Of a stretch of 64,000 nt of DNA, positions 52,042 to 64,000 are shown piece by piece (the first letter of the stretch is position 1; every line of letters starts with the position of its first letter). The position numbers and the translations under genes were made by a program. Under the pieces are notes generated by a model. That model ran no database searches. It had not been told where the DNA came from and saw only the letters and a program-made list of their open reading frames with translations. This DNA comes from Apostichopus japonicus (Eukaryota; Echinodermata; Holothuroidea; Aspidochirotida; Stichopodidae), in assembly GCF_037975245.1 (NCBI RefSeq), contig NC_092569.1, positions 8,056,501 through 8,120,500 of the forward strand, given 5' to 3'.

Positions 52042-53231
52042 CCGCACATTCGATAGATCGATACTGCGCACATTCGATCAGTCGATAACGCACATCGATT
52101 GAACGGTACCGCCCGGTCGATTGATCGATACTGCCCTTTCGATTTATCAGTACCGAACATTCGATTGATCGGTACCGCACATTCGATTGATCGGTACCGC
52201 ACATTCGATTGATCGATTCTGCTCTATCGATTGATCGATACCGCACATTCGATTGATCGGTAGCGAACATTCGATTGATTGATACCGCACATTCGATTGA
52301 TCGACACCGCACATTCGATTGATCGATACCGCACATTCGATTGATCGATACCGCACATTCGATTGATCGATACAACACATTCGATTGATCGGTACCGAAC
52401 ATTCGATTGATCGGTACCGCACATTCGATTGATCGATACCGCACATTCGATTGATCGATACTGCGCTTTCCATTTATCGGTACCGAACATTCGATTGATC
52501 GGTACCGCACATTCGATTGATCATTACCGCACATTCGATTGATCGTTACCGCACATTCGATTGATCGGTAACACACATTCGATTGATTGGTACCGCACAT
52601 TCAATTGATCGATACTGCGCTATCGATTTATCGGTACCGCACATTCGATAGATCGATACTGCGCACATTCGATCAGTCGATAACGCACATCGATTGAACG
52701 GTACCGCCCGGTCGATTGATCGATACTGCCCTTTCGATTTATCAGTACCGAACATTCGATTGATCGGTACCGCACATTCGATTGATCGGTACCGCACATT
52801 CGATTGATCGATTCTGCTCTATCGATTGATCGATACCGCACATTCGATTGATCGGTAGCGAACATTCGATTGATTGATACCGCACATTCGATTGATCGAC
52901 ACCGCACATTCGATTGATCGATACCGCACATTCGATTGATCGATACCGCACATTCGATTGATCGATACAACACATTCGATTGATCGGTACCGAACATTCG
53001 ATTGATCGGTACCGCACATTCGATTGATCGATACCGCACATTCGATTGATCGATACTGCGCTTTCCATTTATCGGTACCGAACATTCGATTGATCGGTAC
53101 CGCACATTCGATTGATCATTACCGCACATTCGATTGATCGTTACCGCACATTCGATTGATCGGTAACACACATTCGATTGATTGGTACCGCACATTCAAT
53201 TGATCGATACTGCGCTATCGATTTATCGGTA
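52042..53231 (+). repeat. satellite sub-block: 595-bp tandem duplication
   Basis: Two adjoining copies (52042-52636 and 52637-53231) appear essentially identical. They share the 24-bp unit TGCGCACATTCGATCAGTCG, GATTGAACGG, GATTGATTGATACC, GATTGATCATTACC and GATTGATTGGTACC. This looks like one of the youngest events in the array. Confidence 0.8.
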
Positions 53232-56200
53232 CCGCACATTCGATTGATCGGTACCGCGCATTCGATTGATCGGTACCGAACATTCGATTGATCGATACCG
53301 CACATTCGATTGATCGGTAGCGAACATTCGATTGATCGATATCGCACATTCGATTGATCGATACCGCACATTCGATTGATCGATACCGCACATTCGATAG
53401 ATCGATACTGCGCATTCGATCAGTCGATAACGCACATCGATTGATCGGTACCGCCCGGTCGATTGATCGATACTGCGCTTTCGATTTATCGGTACCGCAC
53501 ATTCGATTGATCGGTACCGCACATTCGATTGATCGGTACCGCACATTCGATTGATCGATTCTGCTCTATCGATTGATCGATACCGCACATTCGATTGATC
53601 GGTAGCGAACATTCGATTGACCGATACCGCACATTCGATAGATCGACACCGCACATTCGATTGATCGATACCGCACATTCGATTGATCGATACCGCACAT
53701 TCGATTGATCGATACAACACATTCGAATGATCGGTACCGAACATTCGATTGATCGGTACCGCACATTCGATTGATCGGTACCGCACATTCGATTGATCGG
53801 TACCGCACATTCGATTGATCGATACCGCACATTCGATTGATCGAAACCGCACATTCGAAAGATCGATACTGCGCATTCGATTAGTCGATAACGCCTATCG
53901 ATTGATCGATACCGCACATTCGATTGATCGATACTGCGCTTTCGATTTATCAGTACCGAACATTCGATTGATCGTTACCGCACATTCGATTGATCGGTAA
54001 CACACATTCGATTGATCGGTACCGCACATTCGATTGATCGATACTGCGATATAGATTTATCGGTACCGCACATTCGATTGATCGGTACCGCACGTTCGAT
54101 TGATCGATACCGCACATTCGATAGATCGATACTGCGCATTCGATCAGTCGATAACGCACATCGATTGATCGATACCGCACATTCGATTGATCGATACTGC
54201 GTATTCGATTTATCGGTACCGCACATTCGATTGATCGGTACCGTACATTCGATTGATCGGTAACGCACATTCGATTGATCGGTACCGCACATTCGATTGA
54301 TCGATTCTGCTCTCTCGATTGATCGATACCGCACATTCGATTGATCGGTAGCGAGCATTCGATTGATCGATACCGCACATTCGATTGATCGACACCACAC
54401 ATTCGATTGATCGATACTGCACTTTCCATTTATCGGTACCGAACATTCGATTGATCGGTACCGCACATTCGATTGATCGGTACCGCGCATTCGATTGATC
54501 GGTATCGTACATTCGATTGATCGATACCGCACATTCGATTGATCGGTAGCGAACATTCGATTGATCGATACCGCACATTCGATTGATCGATACCGCACAT
54601 TCGATTTATCGATACGGCACATTCGATTGATCGATACCGCACATTCGATTGATCGATACCGTACATTCGATTGATCGATACAACACATTCGATTGATCGG
54701 TACCGAACATTCGATTGATCGGTACCGCACATACGATTGATCGGTACCGCGCATTCGATTGATCGGTACCGTACATTCGATTGATCGATACCGCACATTC
54801 GATTGATCGGTAGCGCACATTCGATTGATCGATACCGCACATTCGATTGATCGATACCGCACATTCGATTGATCGATACCGCACATTCGATTGATCGATA
54901 CCGCACATTCGATTGATCGATACCGCACATTCGATTGATCGATACAACACATTCGAATGATCGGTACCGAACATTCGATTGATCGGTACCGCACATTCGA
55001 TTGATCGGAACCGCACATTCGATTGATCGGTACCGCACATTCGATTGATCGATACCGCACATTCGATCGATCGAAACCGCACATTCGAAAGATCGATACT
55101 GTGCATTCGATTAGTCGATAACGCCTATCGATTGATCGATACAACACATTCGATTGATCGATACTGCGCTTTCGATTTATCGGTACCGCACATTCGATTG
55201 ATCGGTACCGTACATTCGATTGATCGGTAACGCACATTCGATTGATCGACACCACACATTCGATTGATCGATACTGCGCTTTCCATTTATCGGTACCGAA
55301 CATTCGATTGATCGGTACATCACATTCGATTGATCGGTACCGCGCATTCGATTGATCGGTATCGTACATTCGATTGATCGATACCGCACATTCGATTGAT
55401 CGGTAGCGAACATTCGATTGATCGATACCGCACATTCGATTGATCGATACCGCACATTCGATTTATCGGTACCGAACATTCGATTGATCGGTACCGCACA
55501 TACGATTGATCGGTAACGCACATTCGATTGATCGATATCGCACATTCGATTAATCGGTACTGCACTTTCGATTGACCGATACCGCACATTCGATAGATCG
55601 ATACTGCGCATTCAATTAGTCGATAACGCACATCGATTGATCGATACCGCACATTCGATTGATCGATACTGCGCTTTCGATTTATCAGTACCGCACATTC
55701 GATTGATCGGTACCGCACATTCGATTGATCGATACTGCGCATTCGATTGATCGGTACCGCACATTCGATTGATCGGTACCGCATATTCGATTGATCGGTA
55801 GCGCACATTCGATTGATCGGTACCGCACATTCGATTGATCAATACCGCACATTCGATTGATCGATACTGCACGTTCGATTGATCTATACCGCACATTCGA
55901 TTGATCGATACCGCACATACGATTGATCGGTAACGCACTTTCGATTGACCGATACCGCACATTCGATAGATCGATACTGCGCATACGATTAGTCGATAAC
56001 GCACATCGATTGATCGATACCGCACATTCGATTGATCGATACTGCGCTTTCGATTTATCAGTACCGCACATTCGATTGATCGGTACCGCACATTCGATTG
56101 ATCGGTAGCGAACATTCGATTGATCGATACCGCACATTCGATTGATCGATACCGCACATTCGATCGATCGATACCGCACATTCGATTGATCGATACTGCG

Positions 56201-59200
56201 CTTTCGATTTATCAGTACCGCACATTCGATTGATCGGTACAGCACATTCGATTGATCGGTACCGCACATTCGATTGATCGGTAGCGCACATTCGATTGAT
56301 CGGTACCGCACATTCGATTGATCGATACTGCACTTTCGATTGACCGATACCGCACATTCGATAGATCGATACTGCGCATTCGATTAGTCGATAACGAAAA
56401 TCGATTGATCGATACCGCACATTCGATTGATCGATACTGCGCTTTCGATTTATCAGTACCGCACATTCGATTGATCGGTACCGCACATTCGATTGATCGA
56501 TACTGCGCATTCGATTGATCGGTACCGCACATTCGATTGATCGGTACCGCACATTCGATTGATCGGTAGAGCACATTCGATTGATCGGTACCGCACATTC
56601 GATTGATCAATACCGCACATTCGATTGATCGATACTGCACGTTCGATAGATCTATACCGCACATTCGATTGATCGATACCGCACATACGATTGATCGGTA
56701 ACGCACTTTCGATTGACCGATACCGCACATTCGATTGATCGATACCGCACATTCGATTGATCGATACAACACATTCGAATGATCGGTACCGAACATTCGA
56801 TTGATCGGTACCGCACATTCGATTGATCGGAACCGCACATTCGATAGATCGGTACCGCACATTCGATTGATCGATACCGCACATTCGATCGATCGAAACC
56901 GCACATTCGAAAGATCGATACTGCGCATTCGATTAGTCGATAACGCCTATCGATTGATCGATACAACACATTCGATTGATCGATACTGCGCTTTCGATTT
57001 ATCGGTACCGAACATTCGATTGATCGGTAGCGAACATTCGATTGATCGATTCCGCACATTCGATTGATCGATACCGCACATTCGATTGATCGATACCGCA
57101 CATTCGATAGATCGATACTGCGCATTCGATCAGTCGATAACGCACATCGATTGATCGGTACCGCCCGGTCGATTGATCGATACTGCGCTTTCGATTGATC
57201 GGTACCGCACATTCGATTGATCGGTACCGCACATTCGATTGATCGGTACCGCACATTCGATTGATCGATTCTGCTCTATCGATTGATCGATACCGCACAT
57301 TCGATTGATCGGTAGCGAACATTCGATTGACCGATACCGCACATTCGATAGATCGACACCGCACATTCGATTGATCGATACCGCACATTCGATTGATCGA
57401 TACCGCACATTCGATTGATCGATACAACACATTCGAATGATCGGTACCGAACATTCGATTGATCGGTATCGCACATTCGATTGATCGGTACCGCACATTC
57501 GATTGATCGGTACCGCACATTCGATTGATCGATACCGCACATTCGATTGATCGAAACCGCACATTCGAAAGATCGATACTGCGCATTCGATTAGTCGATA
57601 ACGCCTATCGATTGATCGATACCGCACATTCGATTGATCGATACCGCACATTCGATAGATCGATACTGCGCATTCGATCAGTCGATAACGCACATCGATT
57701 GATCGATACCGCACATTCGATTGATCGATACTGCGTATTCGATTTATCGGTACCGCACATTCGATTGATCGGTACCGTACATTCGATTGATCGGTAACGC
57801 ACATTCGATTGATCGGTACCGCACATTCGATTGATCGATTCTGCTCTATCGATTGATCGATACCGCACATTCGATTGATCGGTAGCGAGCATTCGATTGA
57901 TCGATACCGCACATTCGATTGATCGACACCACACATTCGATTGATCGATACTGCGCTTTCCATTTATCGGTACCGAACATTCGATTGATCGGTACCGCAC
58001 ATTCGATTGATCGGTACCGCGCATTCGATTGATCGGTATCGTACATTCGATTGATCGATACCGCACATTCGATTGATCGGTAGCGAACATTCGATTGATC
58101 GATACCGCACATTCGATTGATCGATACCGCACATTCGATTTATCGATGCGGCACATTCGATTGATCGATACCGCACATTCGATTGATCGATACCGCACAT
58201 TCGATTGATCGATACAACATATTCGATTGATCGGTACCGAACATTCGATTGATCGGTACCGCACATACGATTGATCGGTACCGCGAATTCGATTGATCGG
58301 TACCGTACATTCGATTGATCGATACCGCACATTCGATTGATCGGTAGTGAACATTCGATTGATCGATACCGCACATTCGATTGATCGATACCGCACATTC
58401 GATTTATCGATACCGCACATTCGATTGATCGATACCGCACATTCGATTGATCGATACCGCACATTCGATTGATCGATACAACACATTCGATTGATCGGTA
58501 CCGAACATTCGATTGATCGGTACCGCACATACGATTGATCGGTAACGCACATTCGATTGATCGATATCGCACATTCGATTAATCGGTACTGCACTTTCGA
58601 TTGACCGATACCGCACATTCGATAGATCGATACTGCGCATTCGATTATTCGATAACGCACATCGATTGATCGATACCGCACATTCGATTGATCGATACTG
58701 CGCTTTCGATTTATCAGTACCGCACATTCGATTGATCGGTACCGCACATTCGATTGATCGATACCGATCATTCGATTGATCGATACCGCACATTCGATTG
58801 ATCGATACAACACATTCGATTGATCGGTACCGAACATTCGATTGATCGGTACCGCACATTCGATTGATCGGTACCGCACATTCGATTGATCGGTACCGCA
58901 CATTCGATTGATCGATACCGCACATTCGATTGATCGATACCGCACATTCGATTGATCGATACCGCACATTCGATAGATCGATACTGCACATTCGATTGAT
59001 CGATACAACACATTCGATTGATCGGTACCGAACATTCGATTGATCGTTACCGCACATACGATTGATCGGTAACGCATATTCGATTGATCGATATCGCACA
59101 TTCGATTAATCGGTACTGCACTTTCGATTGACCGATACCGCACATTCGATAGATCGATACTGCGCATTCGATTAGTCGAAAACGCACATCGATATATCGA

Positions 59201-62200
59201 TACCGCACATTCGAATGATCGATACTGCGCTTTCGATTTATCAGTACCGCACATTCGATTGATCGGTACCGCACATTCGATTGATCGATAACGCACATTC
59301 GATAGATCGATACTGCACATTCAATTAGTCGATAACGCACATCGATTGATCGATACCGCACATTCGAATGATCGATACTGCGCTTTCGAATAATCAGTAA
59401 CGCAGATTGTATTATTCGGTAGCGCACATTCGATTGATCGGTACCGCGCATTCGATTGATCGGTACCGTACATTCGATTGATCGATACCGCACATTCGAT
59501 TGATCGGTAGCGAACATTCGATTGACCGATACCGCACATTCGATTGATCGATACCGCACATTCGTTTGATCGATACCGCACATTCGATAGATCGATACTG
59601 CGCATTCGATCAGTCGATAACGCACATCGATTGATCGGTACCGCCCGGTCGATTGATCGATACTGCGCTTTCGATTTATCGGTACCGCACATTCGATTGA
59701 TCGATACCGCACATTCGATTGATCGGTACCGCACATTAGATTGATCGATTCTGCTCTATCGATTGATCGATACCGCACATTCGATTGATCGGTAGCGAAC
59801 ATTCGATTGATCGATACCGCACATTCGATTGATCGACAACGCACATTCGATTGATCGATACCGCACATTCGAATGATCGATACCGCACATTCGATTGATC
59901 GATACAACACATTCGATTGATCGATACCGAACATTCCATTGATCGGTACCGCACATACGATTGATCGGTAACGCACATTCGATTGATCGATATCGCACAT
60001 TCGATTAATCGGTACTGCACTTTCGATTGACCGATACCGCAAATTCGATAGATCGATACTGCGCATTCGATTAGTCGATAACGCACATCGATTGATCGAC
60101 ACCGCACATTCGATTGATCGATACCGCACATTCGATTGATCGATACCGCACATTCGATTGATCGATACAACACATTCGATTGATCGGTACCGAACATTCC
60201 ATTGATCGGTACCGCACATACGATTGATCGGTAACGCACCTTCGATTGATCGATATCGCACATTCGATTAATCGGTACTGCACTTTCGATTGACCGATAC
60301 CGCACATTCGATAGATCGATACTGCGCATTCGATTAGTCGATAACGCACATCGATTGATCGATACCGCACATTCGAATGATCGATACCGCACATTCGATT
60401 GATCGGTAGCGCACATTCGATTGATCGGTAGCGCACATTCGATTGATCGGTACCGCACATTCGATTGATCGATACCGCACATTCGATTGATCGATACTGC
60501 ACGTTCGATTGATCTATACCGCACATTCGATTGATCGATACCGCACATACGATTGATCGGTAACGCACATTCGATTGATCGATATCGCACATTTGATTAA
60601 TCGGTACTGCACTTTCGATTGACCGATACCGCACATTCTATAGATCGATACTGCGCATTCGAATGGTCGATAACGCATTATCGATTGATCGATACCGCAC
60701 ATTCGATTGATCGGTAGCGAACATTCGATTGATCGATACCGCACATTCGATTGATCGACACCGCACATTCGATTGATCGATACCGCACATTCGAATGATC
60801 GATACTGCGCTTTCGATTTATCAGTAACGCAGATTCGATTGATCGGTACCGCACATTCGATTGATCGGTACCGCGCATTCGATTGATCGGTACCGTACAT
60901 TCGATTGATCGATACCGCACATTCGATTGATCGGTAGCGAACATTCGATTGATCGATACCGCACATTCGATTGATCGATACCGCACATTCGATTGATCGA
61001 TACCGCACATTCGATTGAACGATGCCGCACATTCGATTGACAAATACCGCACATTCGATTGATCGATACGGCACATTCGATTGATCGATACGGCACATTC
61101 GACTGATCGATACCGCACATTCGATTGATCGATACCGCACATTCGATTGATCGATACCGCACATTCGATTGATCGATACCGCACATTCGATTGAACGATA
61201 CCGCACATTCGATTAGTCGATAACGCAAATCGATTGATCGCTACCGCACATTCGATTGATCGATACGGCAAATTCGATTGATCGGTACCGCACATTCGAT
61301 TGATCGGTACCGCACATTCGATTGATCGATACTGCACATTCGATTGATCGATACCGCACATTCGATTGATCGATACCGCACATTCGATTGAACGATACTG
61401 CACATTCAATTAGTCGATAACGCAAATCGATTGATCGGTACCGCACATTGTATTGATCGAAACCGCACATTCGATTGATCGATACCGCACATTCGACTGA
61501 TCGATACCGCACATTCGTCTGATCGATACCGCACGTTGGATTGATCGATACCGCACATTCGATTGAACGATACTGCACATTCGATTAGTCGATAACGCAA
61601 ATCGATTGATCGGTACCGCACATTCGATTGATCGATACGGCAAATTCGATTGATCGGTACCGCACATTCGATTGATCGATACCGCACATTCGATTGATCG
61701 ATACTGCACATTCGATTGATCGATACCGCACATTCGGTTGATCGATACCGCACATTCGATAGATCGATACTGCGCATTCGATTATTCGATAACGCACATC
61801 GATTGATCGATACCGCACATTCTATTGACCGATACTGCGCTTTCGATTTATCGGTACCACGCATTCGATTGAACGGTACCGCACATTCGACTGATCGGTA
61901 CCGCACATTCGATTGATCGATACCGCACATTCGATTGAACGATACTGCACATTCGATTAGTCGATAACGCAAATCGATTGATCGGTACCGCACATTCGAT
62001 TGATCGATACGGCAAATTCGATTGATCGGTACCGCACATTCGATTGATCGATACCGCACATTCGATTGATCGATACTGCACATTCGATTGATCGATACCG
62101 CACATTCGATTGATCGATACCGCACATTCGATAGATCGATACTGCGCATTCGATTATTCGATACCGCACATCGATTGATCGATACCGCACATTCGATTAT

Positions 62201-64000
62201 TCGATAACGCACATCGATTGATCGATACCGCACATTCTATTTACCGATACTGCGCTTTCGATTTATCGGTACCGCGCATTCGATTGAACGGTACCGCACA
62301 TTCGATTGATCGGTACCGCACATTCGATTGATCGATACCGCACATTCGATTTATCGATACCGCACATTCGATAGATCGATACTGCGAATTCGATTAGTCG
62401 ATAACGCACATCGATTGATCGATACCGCACATTCGATTGATCGATACTGCGCTTTCGATTTATCAGTACCACACATTCGATTGATCGGTACCGCACATTC
62501 GATTGATCGATACCGCACATTCGATTGATCGATACCGCACATTCGATTCATCGATACCGCACATTCGATTGATCGATACTGCGCTTTCGATATATCAGTA
62601 CCGCTCATTCGATTGATCGGTACCGCACATTCGATTGATCGGTACCGCAAATTCGATTGATCGGTACCGCACATTCGATTGATCGATTCTGCTCTATCGA
62701 CTGATCGATACCGCACATTCGATTGATCGGTAGGGAACATTCGATTGATTGATACCGCACATTCGATTGATCGACACCGCACATTCGATTGATCGATACC
62801 GCACATTCGATTCATCGATACCGCACATTCGATTGATCGATACAACACATTCGATTGATCGGTACCGAACATTCGATTGATCGGTACCGCACATTCGATT
62901 GATCGATACCGCACATTCGATTGATCGATACTGCGCTTTCCATTTATCGGTACCGAACATTCGATTGATCGGTACCGCACATTCGATTGATCATTACCGC
63001 ACATTCGATTGATCGTTACCGCACATTCGATTGATCGGTAACACACATTCGATTGATCGGTACCGCACATTCGATTGATCGATTCTGCTCTATCGATTGA
63101 TCGATACCGCACATTCGATTGATCGGTAGCGAACATTCGATTGACCGATACCGCACATTCGATAGATCGACACCGCACATTCGATTGATCGATACCGCAC
63201 ATTCGATTGATCGATACCGCACATTCGATTGATCGATACAACACATTCGAATGATCGGTACCGAACATTCGATTGATCGGTACCGCACATTCGATTGATC
63301 GGTACCGCACATTCGATTGATCGGTACCGCACATTCGATTGATCGATACCGCACATTCGATTGATCGAAACCGCACATTCGAAAGATCGATACTGCGCAT
63401 TCGATTAGTCGATAACGCCTATCGATTGATCGATACCGCACATTCGATTGATCGATACTGCGCTTTTGATTTATCGGTACCGAACATTCGATTGATCGTT
63501 ACCGCACATTCGATTGATCGGTAACACACATTCGATTGATCGGTACCGCACATTCGATTGATCGATACTGCGATATAGATTTATCGGTACCGCACATTCG
63601 ATTGATCGATACCGCACATTCGATTGATCGATACAACACATTCGAAAGATCGGTACCGAACATTCGATTGATCGATACGGCACATTCGATTGATCGATAC
63701 GGCACATTCGACTGATCGATACCGCACATTCGATTGATCGATACCGCACATTCGATTGATCGATACCGCACATTCGATTGATCGATACCGCACATTCGAT
63801 TGAACGATACCGCACATTCGATAGATCGATACCGCACATTCGATTGATCGCTACCGCACATTCGATAGATCGATACGGCAAATTCGATTGATCGGTACCG
63901 CACATTCGATTGATCGATACCGCACATTCGATTGATCGATACTGCACATTCGATTGATCGATACCGCACATTCGATTGATCGATACCGCACATTCGATTG

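Larger units (their letters stand above)
22533..64000 (+). repeat. 22-bp satellite array, more than 41 kb, running off the window
   Basis: The unit is ACATTCGATTGATCGATACC plus GC, tandemly repeated about 1,880 times in one orientation with no other sequence between. Frequent variants are GATCGGTACC for GATCGATACC, TGCGCTTTCGATTTATC, GATAGATCGATACTGCGC, GATTAGTCGATAACG, a 21-bp unit ACATCGATTGATCG, and GATTCTGCTCTATCG. The minus strand of the unit has no stop in any frame. Three units (66 bp) equal 22 codons, so it conceptually reads as a 22-residue repeat containing IDQSNVRYRSIECAV. This yields stop-free runs of over 500 codons (for example 57605-59320), which are not evidence of genes. It has three CpGs per unit and an inverted repeat TCGAT-tg-ATCGA. 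Confidence 0.97.

Noticed and set aside
22612-63993. Many long minus-strand open frames in the array (up to about 570 codons) as a repeat-protein gene family
   Set aside because: They follow automatically from a 22-bp unit lacking stops on that strand, exist in all three frames at once, and have no start context, introns or frame preference.
22533-64000. CRISPR array
   Set aside because: Units are contiguous with no unique spacers, no cas genes are present, and the context is an animal genome.
22533-64000. CENP-B box in the satellite unit
   Set aside because: TTCGATTGATCGGTA shares TTCGnnnnA with the box, but the required CGGG part is absent, so a centromeric role cannot be argued from this motif.

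Overview
This is eukaryotic, almost certainly animal, DNA. It has GT-AG introns, many non-autonomous DNA transposons with clean target-site duplications (TSDs), minisatellites, and no bacterial-style gene packing. The transposon types and a P2X7-type zinc domain suggest a marine invertebrate, possibly a deuterostome such as an echinoderm or hemichordate. That guess rests on general impression, not on a diagnostic gene.

The left third (1-22,532) is low in genes and rich in transposons. One host gene is visible on the minus strand. Its last two exons (10,791-10,867 and 737-882) join in phase to give a C-terminus with a WD40-like stretch, and a further exon candidate lies at 12,394-12,474. The 9.9-kb last intron is almost entirely nested transposons. 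An interrupted hAT-like element (1,139-10,474) contains a hAT MITE (1,894-2,480), a 5.6-kb TTAA-flanked Kolobok-like element (2,680-8,253, itself hit by a MITE at 2,819-3,108) and another hAT-like element (8,548-9,472). The Kolobok-like element carries two convergent gene remnants: a THAP domain with two stop codons (plus strand) and two intact exons of a protein with the P2X7 C-terminal 'ballast' zinc domain (minus strand).

From 10.8 to 22.5 kb the sequence holds minisatellites with periods of about 43, 60, 80 and 87/260 bp, a recent 197-bp tandem duplication, and more hAT-like elements (13,527-14,118; 17,510-18,631; 19,090-19,784; a partial copy at 20,877; and 21,527-22,532).

The right two thirds (22,533 to the window end, more than 41 kb) is one uninterrupted, single-orientation satellite array of a 22-bp unit, about 1,880 copies. 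It begins inside the terminal inverted repeat of a hAT-like element. The unit has three CpGs and an inverted repeat, TCGAT-tg-ATCGA. The array has nested higher-order structure, with segments repeated at offsets of 132, 595, 923, 987, 1,207, 1,537, 2,196, 2,431, 3,418 and 5,032 bp. The minus strand of the unit has no stop codon in any frame. Because 22 is not a multiple of 3, it reads as a 22-residue repeat every 66 bp. The hundreds of long minus-strand open frames there are a by-product of this and not genes.
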